NCBI GenBank assembly: GCA_903822435.1
Contig: CAIJPE010000233.1
Span: 1-34,363, forward strand
Length of the DNA: 34,363 nt
Direction of reading: 5' to 3'
DNA from: an uncultured beta proteobacterium
Lineage (GTDB): Bacteria > Pseudomonadota > Gammaproteobacteria > Burkholderiales > Burkholderiaceae_C
Shown here piece after piece: positions 7,937 through 15,484 of this stretch. Under the pieces are notes generated by a model. It searched no databases. It saw only the letters and a program-made list of their open reading frames with translations, and was not told where the DNA came from. Position numbers and translations under genes: made by a program. How positions within the stretch are numbered: position 1 is the stretch's first letter; each line of letters begins with the position of its first letter.

Positions 7937-7950
7937 TGAACAGGTGTTCA
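7937..7950. promoter_or_regulatory. SmtB/CzrA-type ArsR operator (perfect inverted repeat TGAACA-GG-TGTTCA)
   Basis: TGAACA at 7937-7942 and TGTTCA at 7945-7950 are perfect inverted arms around a 2-bp spacer, in an AT-rich island between the divergent DMT exporter and ABC permease genes. The arms match the core of the 12-2-12 operators of zinc-sensing ArsR proteins such as SmtB and CzrA. Flanking candidate -10 hexamers are TAGAAT at 7956-7961 (rightward) and TATTAC read leftward at 7935-7930, so a bound repressor could block both genes. A near copy lies before the arsR gene at 11117. Confidence 0.75.
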
Positions 7951-7989
7951 CATGTTAGAATTTGCCGCGATATCGCCTCGGCAGTCCAC

Positions 7990-9735
7990 ATGAAGAGCAG
8001 TACCGCACCTCAACTCGCCATCATCCAGGAACCCCGCGCCTTTGGCTGGGTGGACGCCTTGGTGATGCTGGCACTGCTGGGTCTGCTGTGGAGTGCGCTG
8101 CACTTCGGCAAAGGCATGCTGGTCAGCTTCGACCCGAAGGTCATGCCGCAGGTCGACCCTTCGCCGAGCCTGATTCCCTACTACGCCGGCCGCACGCTGC
8201 TGCGCATGTGGATCGCCTTCTGCTTTTCGCTGCTGTTCGCCGTTGGCACCGGCTATCTCGCCGCCAAGAGCAAGCGTGCGCGCGCCCTGATCCTGCCGGC
8301 CCTGGACGTGCTTCAGTCGGTCCCCGTGCTCGGCTTCCTGTCGGCCACCGTGACCGGGTTCATGGCGCTGTTTCCAGGCAGCCTGCTGGGCGTCGAGTGC
8401 GCCGCGATCTTTGCGATCTTCACCGGGCAGGTCTGGAACATGGCCTTCGGCTTCTATCACTCGATGGTGACCATTCCCACCGACATGCAGGAGGCCGCAT
8501 CGACCTACGGGCTGACCCGCTGGCAACGCTTCAGGACGGTCGAATTGCCCGCCTCGGCACACAGCCTGATCTGGAACTCGATGATGTCCTTCGGCGGCGG
8601 TTGGTTCTTCGTGGCTCAGAGCGAGGCCATCAGCGTGATGAACAAGGACATCAAGCTGCCCGGCCTGGGTTCGTACATGGCGCAATCGATCGAGCGGGGC
8701 GACAACAACGCGGCGCTGTGGGCCGTCGTGGCGATGATCGTGCTCATCGTGGCCAGCGACCAACTGGTTTGGCGGCCGATGCTGGCCTGGGCCGACAAGT
8801 TCAAGGTCGAGCTCACCGAGTCGGCGACGCCGGCGACGTCCTGGGTCTACAACCTGCTGCGTGGCGCTTACTTGTTCACCTGGATCAGCGAACGCATCTG
8901 GCAGCCCGTGATCGACACGCTCTTCCGGGCATCAAGCCCTGCGGCGCGCAGGCCGGCCGTGGTCAACGCCAGCGCCAAGAAGCTGCTCGGGCGCGGGGTG
9001 GCCATCGTGGCTTCGATCTGGATGGGCTACGAGGTGATCACGGCCTTGGTTGCGGCCGTGGCCGCTTTGCACGGTGCTCTCACGGCTTCCACCTTCGGCC
9101 ACATCGTCTGGCTGGGTTTCCTGACCGCGCTCCGGGTGGCGGCGATGACCGTGCTGGCCACCCTGGTGTGGACACCGGTGGGCGTGTGGATCGGCTTTCA
9201 TCCCAGGGTCGCCCGCTTTGCCCAGCCGCTGGCCCAGATCGGAGCCTCGTTCCCGGTGAACATGACGTTCCCGATCGTCGTAGGCTTCTTCGTCGCCAGC
9301 CATGTCACGCTCAACTGGGGCAGCATCCTGCTCATCGCGATGGGCACGCAGTGGTACATCCTGTTCAACGTGATTGCCGGCGCCATGGCGATCCCGAACG
9401 ACCTGCAAGAGGCGGCACGCATCTACGGCCTGCGTCGCTGGGACCTGTGGCGCACCTTGATCCTGCCAGCGATCTTTCCGTTCTGGGTCACCGGTGCCTG
9501 CACGGCCGCCGGTGGTGCGTGGAACGCCAGCATCGTGGCCGAGCTGGCCACCTGGGGTGACACGACGCTCAAGGCCGACGGCCTGGGCGCCTATATCGCC
9601 AGCGTCACCAAGACCGGTGACACGGCGCTCATCATTGCCAGCATCGCGGTGATGTCGCTCTTCGTGGTGTTGATGAACAAGTTCATCTGGCGGCGTCTGT
9701 ATGCGTACGCCGAGCGCCGATTCAAACTGGATTGA
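7990..9735 (+). CDS. ABC transporter fused double permease (NitT/TauT-like)
   Basis: This 581-residue membrane protein consists of two tandem binding-protein-dependent permease domains fused head to tail. Each half carries the cytoplasmic EAA coupling loop: DMQEAASTYGLTRWQRFRT in the first, DLQEAARIYGLRRWDLWRT in the second. The fold and loops resemble nitrate/taurine/sulfonate permeases, but those are normally single-domain and work with a periplasmic binding protein; none is encoded in this island. ATG 7990 follows the shared operator region and precedes the first hydrophobic segment. It pairs with the ATPase two bases downstream. The substrate is unknown. The ArsR-type operator upstream suggests metal control, an unusual setting for this permease class. 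Confidence 0.88.
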   Translation: MKSSTAPQLAIIQEPRAFGWVDALVMLALLGLLWSALHFGKGMLVSFDPKVMPQVDPSPSLIPYYAGRTLLRMWIAFCFSLLFAVGTGYLAAKSKRARALILPALDVLQSVPVLGFLSATVTGFMALFPGSLLGVECAAIFAIFTGQVWNMAFGFYHSMVTIPTDMQEAASTYGLTRWQRFRTVELPASAHSLIWNSMMSFGGGWFFVAQSEAISVMNKDIKLPGLGSYMAQSIERGDNNAALWAVVAMIVLIVASDQLVWRPMLAWADKFKVELTESATPATSWVYNLLRGAYLFTWISERIWQPVIDTLFRASSPAARRPAVVNASAKKLLGRGVAIVASIWMGYEVITALVAAVAALHGALTASTFGHIVWLGFLTALRVAAMTVLATLVWTPVGVWIGFHPRVARFAQPLAQIGASFPVNMTFPIVVGFFVASHVTLNWGSILLIAMGTQWYILFNVIAGAMAIPNDLQEAARIYGLRRWDLWRTLILPAIFPFWVTGACTAAGGAWNASIVAELATWGDTTLKADGLGAYIASVTKTGDTALIIASIAVMSLFVVLMNKFIWRRLYAYAERRFKLD

Positions 9736-9737
9736 CC

Positions 9738-11096
9738 ATGGACGCACGCACGCCCCTCCCTCATGACGACGCAGCGCCGGTGGCGCAGCTCTGCGCGGTG
9801 ACCAAATCGTTCATGACGGCCGGTGACCATGAACTCAAGGTCCTCGACAACATCGACCTGGCCGTGAACCCCGGCGAGTTCCTGGCGCTGCTGGGTCAAT
9901 CGGGCTCGGGCAAATCGACCATCCTGCGTTGCCTGACCGGCCTGATCAAGCCCACCTCCGGACGCGCGCTGAGCAATGGACAGACACTGCATGGCGTCAA
10001 CCCGGACGCATCGGTGGTCTTCCAGACCTTCGCGCTCTATCCCTGGCTCACCGTCGAACAGAATGTGGCCGTCGGCCTGATGGCCCGGAAGGTGACCCGC
10101 GCCGAACGCAGTGCAGCGGTGGACCGGGCCATCGAGCTGATCGGCCTGGGCAACTATCACGCGGCCTATCCGCGCGAGCTGTCGGGCGGCATGCGCCAAC
10201 GGGTCGGGATCGCAAGGGCCCTGGTGTCGCAGCCCAAGCTGCTGTGCCTCGACGAGGCCTTCAGCTCCCTGGACGTGCTCACCGCCGAAAACCTGCGCCA
10301 GGAACTGATCAGCCTGTGGCGCAGCCCGGACAGCGGGCTGAGCTCGGTCTTCATGGTCACGCACAACATCGAAGAGGCGGTGGAGATGGCCACGCGCATC
10401 GTGGTCGTGTTCCCGCGGCCCGGGCGCATCGGCCTCGTGCTGGAGAACAAGCTCCCGTTCCCGCGTGACAGCAAGGACCCGGAGTTCCAGCGCCTGGTCG
10501 GCATCATCCACGAGTCGATCACCACGCTGACGCTGCCCGACCTGCCGCCGGAGGTGCCTGTCTCCGGGCAGCCGATTTCGCGGGCGCGCACCCGCATGGA
10601 ATCCATTCCGCTGGTGCCCGTGGGCCAGATCCTGGGCCTGATGAGCATCCTCGACGACACGCCCGACCTGTCCAACATCTACGACATCTCCGATGAGATC
10701 GGCAAGGAGTTCGGCGAGACCATCGCCATCCTCAAGGCCGCCGAAATCCTGGACCTGATCGACACGCCCAAGCAGGAGGTTCGGTTCACCGAACTGGGCC
10801 GCAGGTTCATGGCAGCCGATCGGCAGGGCAAGCGCACGATCTTCGCCGAGCAGGTCTTCAAGCTCAGGCTGTTCCACATCGTCCTGGCGTTGCTCAAGGA
10901 GTACGAGGAAATCGATGCCGACCAGGTGATCAGGGACATCGCCAGTGCGCTGCCGTACGACAACCCCGAGAAGACCTTCGAGGTGATGATTGCCTGGGGC
11001 CGATATGCGGGGCTGATGGACTACAACGCCAAGACGCGGATGGTGTTCGTGCCGCAGGAAGAAGAGGGCACCGAAGACCCGCAAGCCCCGGTGTGA
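9738..11096 (+). CDS. ABC transporter ATPase with C-terminal AAA-associated domain
   Basis: This 452-residue protein has an N-terminal ABC domain of the NitT/TauT type: Walker A GQSGSGKST at about residues 53-61, signature LSGGMRQR starting at residue 148, and Walker B LLCLDE at about 168-173. Residues about 285-440 form an extra helical domain that matches what I know as the AAA-associated C-terminal domain (PF09821, function unknown), including ISDEIGKEFGETIAILKAAE and FTELGRRFMAADRQGK. This part looks like a winged-helix regulatory module. ATG 9738 lies two bases after the permease stop, so the two genes are co-translated. The extra domain could sense a ligand and gate transport, which is inference. 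Confidence 0.88.
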   Translation: MDARTPLPHDDAAPVAQLCAVTKSFMTAGDHELKVLDNIDLAVNPGEFLALLGQSGSGKSTILRCLTGLIKPTSGRALSNGQTLHGVNPDASVVFQTFALYPWLTVEQNVAVGLMARKVTRAERSAAVDRAIELIGLGNYHAAYPRELSGGMRQRVGIARALVSQPKLLCLDEAFSSLDVLTAENLRQELISLWRSPDSGLSSVFMVTHNIEEAVEMATRIVVVFPRPGRIGLVLENKLPFPRDSKDPEFQRLVGIIHESITTLTLPDLPPEVPVSGQPISRARTRMESIPLVPVGQILGLMSILDDTPDLSNIYDISDEIGKEFGETIAILKAAEILDLIDTPKQEVRFTELGRRFMAADRQGKRTIFAEQVFKLRLFHIVLALLKEYEEIDADQVIRDIASALPYDNPEKTFEVMIAWGRYAGLMDYNAKTRMVFVPQEEEGTEDPQAPV

Positions 11097-11116
11097 ACCG
11101 TCAATGCGCTATCATG

Positions 11117-11130
11117 TGAACATGTGTTTA
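11117..11130. promoter_or_regulatory. Second ArsR-type operator (TGAACA-TG-TGTTTA) upstream of arsR-CDF
   Basis: TGAACA at 11117-11122, a 2-bp spacer and TGTTTA at 11125-11130 form an imperfect copy (one base different in the right arm) of the operator at 7937. It lies 13 bp before the arsR start codon, in the only AT-rich stretch between the ATPase stop and arsR, consistent with autoregulation. A longer CATGTGAACATGTG overlap adds further local symmetry. Confidence 0.7.
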
Positions 11131-11143
11131 TGTATTGGTTTGA

Positions 11144-11455
11144 ATGGCGGCCATGGCGAGTGACAGCGACGTGGCTGAACTGGCCGACATGTTTCGCCTG
11201 CTGGGCGACAGCACGCGGCTGCGCATCGTGATGACCTGCCTGGACGAACCCGTGTCGGTCGGCGACATCGCCAGCCGGCTCGACCTGAGCCCGTCGCTGG
11301 TCAGCCACCACCTGCGCCTGCTGCGTGCCGCGCGCGTGGTCAAGTCGGATCGCCAGGGCAAGCAGGTGTTCTATGCGGCGGCCGACCAACACGTCTCGGG
11401 GGTGCTGGCCGACATGCTGGAGCACATCGCCGAGCCGCATCCGGATGCCGACTGA
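11144..11455 (+). CDS. ArsR/SmtB-family zinc-type metalloregulatory repressor
   Basis: This is a 103-residue winged helix-turn-helix repressor (LGDSTRLRIV, then DIASRLDLSPSLVSHHLRLL as the recognition region). It lacks the cysteine-rich alpha-3 ELCVCDL site of arsenic/cadmium sensors. In the last helix it has D81, H83, H94 and E97, the same residues and spacing (D-x-H-x10-H-x2-E) as the alpha-5 zinc site of SmtB (D104, H106, H117, E120), so zinc or a similar divalent metal is the likely inducer. The start is ATG 11144; ATG 11153 is a possible alternative. Its stop overlaps the CDF start by one base, so the exporter is co-expressed. Operators at 11117 and 7937 are its probable targets. Confidence 0.9.
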   Translation: MAAMASDSDVAELADMFRLLGDSTRLRIVMTCLDEPVSVGDIASRLDLSPSLVSHHLRLLRAARVVKSDRQGKQVFYAAADQHVSGVLADMLEHIAEPHPDAD

Positions 11456-12426
11456 TGGCCCACGACCACCACCACGACGACCATCACGGCCACGGCCACC
11501 ATGACCATGGCGGCCATGCCCACGTGGGCGGCCACCACCACCATGGCGACCCGAGCGTGCATGGCCGTGCGTTCATCATCGCCATCGTGCTGAATTCGAT
11601 CTTCGTCGCGGTCGAGTTCGGCTATGGCTATGCGGCCGACTCGACCGCCCTGATGGCCGATGCCGGCCATAACCTGTCTGACGTTCTGGGCCTGGCCCTG
11701 GCGTGGGCCGCTGTCATCGTGGGGCGCAGGTCACCGAACCAGCGCTTTACCTACGGACTGCGCAGCACCTCCATCCTGGCTGCCCTGGCCAACGCCATGC
11801 TCCTGCTCGTGGCCTGCGGCGCCATCGGCTGGGAGGCGCTGCAGCGCTTCACGCAGCCGCCTGCGGTATCCAGCGTGACGGTCATGGTGGTCGCGGCCAT
11901 CGGCATCGTCGTCAACGGCCTGTCGGCCTGGATGTTCGTGAGAGCCGGCACGAGCGACCTGAACATCCGGGGCGCCTACTTGCACATGGCGGCCGATGCG
12001 GCCGTGTCGCTCGGCGTCGTGGCCGCCGGCCTCATCATGCTGTACACGGGTTGGTACTGGCTGGACCCGCTCACGGGCCTGGTGATCGTGACCGTGATCC
12101 TGGGGGGCACCTGGGGCCTTTTGCGCCAGTCGATGCACCTGGCCTTGAATGCTGTGCCGCCACACATCGACGCCACGGCCGTCGCCGAATACCTCCGCGC
12201 GCTCCCGGGCGTCACCGACATCCACGATCTGCACATCTGGGGCATGAGCACCACGGAAAGCGCGCTCACCGTGCATCTGGTGATGCCCTCGGGCTATCCA
12301 GGCGATCGCGCCGTGGACGACATCACACAGCAACTGCGCGAGCACTTCGCGGTGCACCACAGCACGCTGCAGATCGAACAAGGCACGACGCAGCACGCCT
12401 GCTGCCTGCAGGCCCAGTCGGCTTGA
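11455..12426 (+). CDS. Cation diffusion facilitator (CDF) zinc exporter, CzcD/ZitB-like
   Basis: This 323-residue protein exports divalent metal ions from the cytoplasm by proton antiport. It starts with a 30-residue histidine/aspartate-rich tail and has six membrane segments. The transport-site pairs are H72-x3-D76 (GHNLSD) in helix 2 and H177-x3-D181 (HMAAD) in helix 5, the HD-HD arrangement typical of zinc/cadmium carriers. A C-terminal cytoplasmic domain (VTDIHDLHIWGMSTTESALT) holds further histidines. ATG 11455 overlaps the arsR stop (TGATG), making arsR and this gene one metal-induced unit. The specific symbol (czcD, zitB or dmeF) cannot be assigned from sequence alone. Only 22 bp separates it from the convergent gene, including a short CCGGG/CCCGG dyad at 12427-12442. 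Confidence 0.92.
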   Translation: MAHDHHHDDHHGHGHHDHGGHAHVGGHHHHGDPSVHGRAFIIAIVLNSIFVAVEFGYGYAADSTALMADAGHNLSDVLGLALAWAAVIVGRRSPNQRFTYGLRSTSILAALANAMLLLVACGAIGWEALQRFTQPPAVSSVTVMVVAAIGIVVNGLSAWMFVRAGTSDLNIRGAYLHMAADAAVSLGVVAAGLIMLYTGWYWLDPLTGLVIVTVILGGTWGLLRQSMHLALNAVPPHIDATAVAEYLRALPGVTDIHDLHIWGMSTTESALTVHLVMPSGYPGDRAVDDITQQLREHFAVHHSTLQIEQGTTQHACCLQAQSA

Positions 12427-12448
12427 CCGGGCCCTCCCCCGGGCGCGC

Positions 12449-12907
12449 TCACCGCATCGCCGCCGCCGCGGCCTTGATGGCGTCCCGGATGCGCCCGTAG
12501 GTGCCACAGCGGCACATGTTCTCGATGGCGTCGATGTCGGCGTCCGTCGGGTTCGGGTTGCGCGAGATCAGGTCCACGGCAGCCATGATCTGGCCGGGCT
12601 GGCAGAACCCGCACTGCGGCACGTCGCGGTCCAGCCAGGCCTGCTGCACCGGGTGCAGCGTGTTGCCCTGGGCCAGGCCCTCGATGGTGGTGATCTGCTT
12701 GCCCACCACCGAGCCCACGCTGGTCACGCAGGTGGTGGTGACACGTCCGTCGATCAGGCAACTGCAGGCCTTGCACACGTTCGTTCCGCAGCCGTACTTG
12801 GGGCCGGTGATGCCGAGCTTGTCGCGCAGCACCCACAGCAGTGCCAGGTCCGCCGGGGCGTCCACCGTCTGGGTCTGGCCGTTGATCATCAGGGTGTAGG
12901 TGGGCAT
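12449..12907 (-). CDS. (2Fe-2S)-binding small subunit of a second molybdenum hydroxylase (IorA-like)
   Basis: This 152-residue protein carries the two ferredoxin-type clusters of the family: C40, C45, C48 and C60, then C99, C102, C132 and C134. The start chosen is ATG 12907, with GAGGAGC as ribosome-binding site; the open frame upstream of it overlaps the large-subunit gene in another frame. It follows the large subunit by 11 bp, so the order here is large then small, opposite to the first hydroxylase in this window. It has no signal peptide of its own and would be exported by hitch-hiking with the Tat-signal large subunit after cytoplasmic assembly, as known for IorAB-like enzymes. Confidence 0.92.
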   Translation of the reverse strand: MPTYTLMINGQTQTVDAPADLALLWVLRDKLGITGPKYGCGTNVCKACSCLIDGRVTTTCVTSVGSVVGKQITTIEGLAQGNTLHPVQQAWLDRDVPQCGFCQPGQIMAAVDLISRNPNPTDADIDAIENMCRCGTYGRIRDAIKAAAAAMR

Positions 12908-12918
12908 GGCAGTGCTCC

Positions 12919-15297
12919 TCAGGACAGGAAGACGGGGTCCGGCAGGCGGCCGGGGGGCACCGGCGTGAAGGCCGGCTGGGCGTTGAGCGGGAATTTGCGC
13001 GGCTTGATGCCGGTGGCGCGCGCATAGGCATTGGCGATCGCACCCGATGAGGCGGACAGGCCGACTTCGCCCAGGCCGCCGATGGGGTCGCCCACGTTGG
13101 GCATCAGCAGGATCTGCACCGCCTTCGGATAATCTCTCATCTTCGTGTAGCGGTAGTTGGCATAGCTGGATTCCAGCGGCAGGCCGTCCTTGATCGTCAG
13201 GCCGGCGTTGAGCACGAGGGCAATCGATTCCGCCAGCCCGCCCTGGATCTGCGCCGCCACGCCCAGGGGGTTGATGGCCTTGCCCACGTCGATGGCGATG
13301 GTGGCCTTGGTCACCTTGGCGTTGGTGGGGTCGGTGGCGTCGATCTCCACCAGGCAGGCCGTGAACGAGCGCGTCTCCTGGTGCACGGCGATGCCCTGGG
13401 CGCAACCGGGTGGCATGGCCTTGCCCCAGTTGCCCGCCGTGGCCACGGCCTGGAGCACGGCGCGTGCCCGCGGCAGGCGCAGGTACGACAGTCGAAAGGC
13501 CACCGGGTCCTGGCGCAATGCGCGGGCCAGTTCATCGACCATGATTTCCTCCGAACTGCGGGATGGCTGAATGTGTACCGACCGGTAGGACACCGTGTTC
13601 ATGTTGATCGGCACGGGGGTCAGCACCTTCGTGCCCACGCCGAAGTTGTAGGGCGAGGAGACCATCGTCTTGAAGAACACCTCCTCGTAGGCCGCGTTGC
13701 CGATGGATTGCTGCACGCTGCCGGGGGCGGAGCCGGCAGCTGCCGTGAACATCTCGCCGTAGCCGTGCCGGGCGTCCAGTCGAACTGCGGCCACGCGCTG
13801 CTCGTAGCTGATCACCTGCCCGAGCAGCGTGGTCACACGGATCTTGTGGAATTGCGGCGGGCGCATGCGGGTCTGGCGCACGTCGTCCGTGCGGTGGTAC
13901 ATCAGCTTGCAGATCCGCCCGGTGGCCTTGGAGATCTGCACGGCCACCTGCACCGGATCCCAGAACAGGCGCCGCCCGAAGGAGCCGCCCGACGGGATGA
14001 CGTGCACCTTGACGCTGCCCTGCGGCAGGCCCAGGTCGGCTGCCACCGATTGCTGGCACACGATGGGGGTCTGCAGGCCGGCCCAGATTTCAACGCGGTC
14101 TGCGCGCACGTCGGCAATGGCGCATTCCACCTCCAACGGGCAGTGCGAGGCTGCGGGGAACTGGAACTCCCCGTCCACCGTCAGCGCCCCCAGCGGCGGC
14201 ACCGCCAAGGGTGCGATCGAGGCCTTCAACGTGGACTGGATGGTGGCATCGCTCTGGCCCTTCAGCGGCCCGTCGCCCCAGGTGATGTCAAGCCGGTTCA
14301 CGGCGGCCCAGGCCTGCCCGAAGGTCTCGGCCATCACCGCCACGCCCACCTGGCGCTCGACGATGGCGCCCCCTGCAGGCACCACCACGATGGCGATCAC
14401 GCCGGGCATGGCGCGCACGGTGTCGGCGTTGTTCACGCTGATCACCGCGCCGCGGATCTGCGAGGGCATGCGCATCATGGTGGGCATGGCCCCCGGCACC
14501 GCCTGATCCATGGTGAAGCGCTTGCGGCCGGTGACGATGTCGTAAGCGTCGAGCCGGCCCACCGCCGTGCCGATGACCTTGGCCTGCGACGCTGGCTTGG
14601 GTGCCACGTTGGACGGCAAGGGCAGCAACGAAGCGGCCGCGCTCAGGGCGCCATACGACAGGCTGCGACCATCCGGGGAGACGACCACGCCGGCCGCTAC
14701 CGAGAGCGTTCCGGCCGACACCCCCCATTGCTGAGCGGCAGCGGCGAGCAGCCGGGCGCGCGCCGCGGCAGCCAGCAGCGGCAGGCCTGCATCGAAGCAG
14801 CGCACGGACGACGAGCCGCCGGTGAGCTGGTTGAACACCAGCTCCGGCCGTGCGTCCGAAGCCGTGACGTCGACCATGCCGATCGGCACGTCGAGCTCTT
14901 CGGCCACCATCATTGCGCACGCGGTGGCGATGCCCTGGCCGGACTCCAGGCGCGGCAGGTCCAGCCGCACGCGGCCGTCGGTGCCCACGGTCAGCGTCAC
15001 CAGCGGCATGGTGGGGAGCGAGGTCTGCACGATGGAGTCGCCGATGTCGTAGTAGTCCACGGTGTCGGGCGGTGTCAGCGGCAGCGGGATGGCCGCGTGG
15101 GCGGTGCCCGGTGTGGCGAGGTTGGCGCCGAAGCCGGCCGCCACGGTCAGCACGGGCGCCGAGACCGCAACCGCCAGCAGTCCGCGTCGGCTGAGCGTCG
15201 GGCCCCCGGATGAAGCCTCTGGGTCTGGCTGGGGTGCCGGCTCGGGCTGGTCGGCGGGGCGGGGCGGTGGGGCGGCGGACTCGATCACGGTGGTCAT
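12919..15297 (-). CDS. Tat-exported molybdopterin-binding large subunit (IorB-like)
   Basis: This 792-residue catalytic subunit belongs to the isoquinoline 1-oxidoreductase beta-subunit type. A proline-rich leader is followed by a twin-arginine signal (LSRRGLLAVAVSAPVLTV, R37-R38) ending TAHAA, so the folded enzyme is sent to the periplasm. The duplicated N-terminal block includes LPRLESGQGIATACAMMVAE, and the C-terminal GGLGEVGLSASSGAIANA contains the expected catalytic glutamate. The start is ATG 15297 with AGGAGA upstream; the open frame extends further but into the divergent promoter. No cytochrome or FAD subunit is adjacent. The substrate may be an aldehyde or N-heterocycle. Regulation by the divergent Crp-type protein is inferred. 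Confidence 0.9.
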   Translation of the reverse strand: MTTVIESAAPPPRPADQPEPAPQPDPEASSGGPTLSRRGLLAVAVSAPVLTVAAGFGANLATPGTAHAAIPLPLTPPDTVDYYDIGDSIVQTSLPTMPLVTLTVGTDGRVRLDLPRLESGQGIATACAMMVAEELDVPIGMVDVTASDARPELVFNQLTGGSSSVRCFDAGLPLLAAAARARLLAAAAQQWGVSAGTLSVAAGVVVSPDGRSLSYGALSAAASLLPLPSNVAPKPASQAKVIGTAVGRLDAYDIVTGRKRFTMDQAVPGAMPTMMRMPSQIRGAVISVNNADTVRAMPGVIAIVVVPAGGAIVERQVGVAVMAETFGQAWAAVNRLDITWGDGPLKGQSDATIQSTLKASIAPLAVPPLGALTVDGEFQFPAASHCPLEVECAIADVRADRVEIWAGLQTPIVCQQSVAADLGLPQGSVKVHVIPSGGSFGRRLFWDPVQVAVQISKATGRICKLMYHRTDDVRQTRMRPPQFHKIRVTTLLGQVISYEQRVAAVRLDARHGYGEMFTAAAGSAPGSVQQSIGNAAYEEVFFKTMVSSPYNFGVGTKVLTPVPINMNTVSYRSVHIQPSRSSEEIMVDELARALRQDPVAFRLSYLRLPRARAVLQAVATAGNWGKAMPPGCAQGIAVHQETRSFTACLVEIDATDPTNAKVTKATIAIDVGKAINPLGVAAQIQGGLAESIALVLNAGLTIKDGLPLESSYANYRYTKMRDYPKAVQILLMPNVGDPIGGLGEVGLSASSGAIANAYARATGIKPRKFPLNAQPAFTPVPPGRLPDPVFLS

Positions 15298-15365
15298 CAC
15301 GGTCTCCTGCTGGGTCTTGGGGGTGGGCAAGTCACGGCATGGTGCCCAGCCGGCGCTGCAGGGGT

Positions 15366-15381
15366 TGTCGTCCCGACGACA
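15366..15381. promoter_or_regulatory. Perfect 7-2-7 palindrome in the divergent hydroxylase/Crp-type regulator promoter region
   Basis: TGTCGTC at 15366-15372 and GACGACA at 15375-15381 flank a CC spacer, in the 187-bp gap between the two divergent start codons (15297 leftward, 15485 rightward). Its length suits a dimeric Crp/Fnr-type regulator, but the half-sites differ from the classic TTGAT and TGTGA motifs. It is the likeliest operator of the adjacent regulator. No other gene is seen in the gap. Confidence 0.5.
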
Positions 15382-15484
15382 TCTCTGACGCACGTTTTCC
15401 CCGTGCATCCGATCGGCGTGGGGCCGCGTACGCATCGACTCGGCCCGTTTTCCGGCGATCGGCGCGGGCCCGCTGGAGACCCCC

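Noticed and set aside
7990..11096. A conventional taurine/nitrate/sulfonate importer
   Set aside because: No periplasmic binding protein, desulfonation or nitrate genes nearby; the control region carries an ArsR-type operator, so a standard assignment is not supported.
12427..12448. Rho-independent terminator between the CDF and the convergent ferredoxin-subunit gene
   Set aside because: Only a short CCGGG/CCCGG dyad with no T-run on either strand.
13381..15213. A 610-codon plus-strand open frame opposite the Tat-exported hydroxylase
   Set aside because: Same reasoning: low-complexity H/R/G-rich translation, fully covered by a conserved gene on the other strand.
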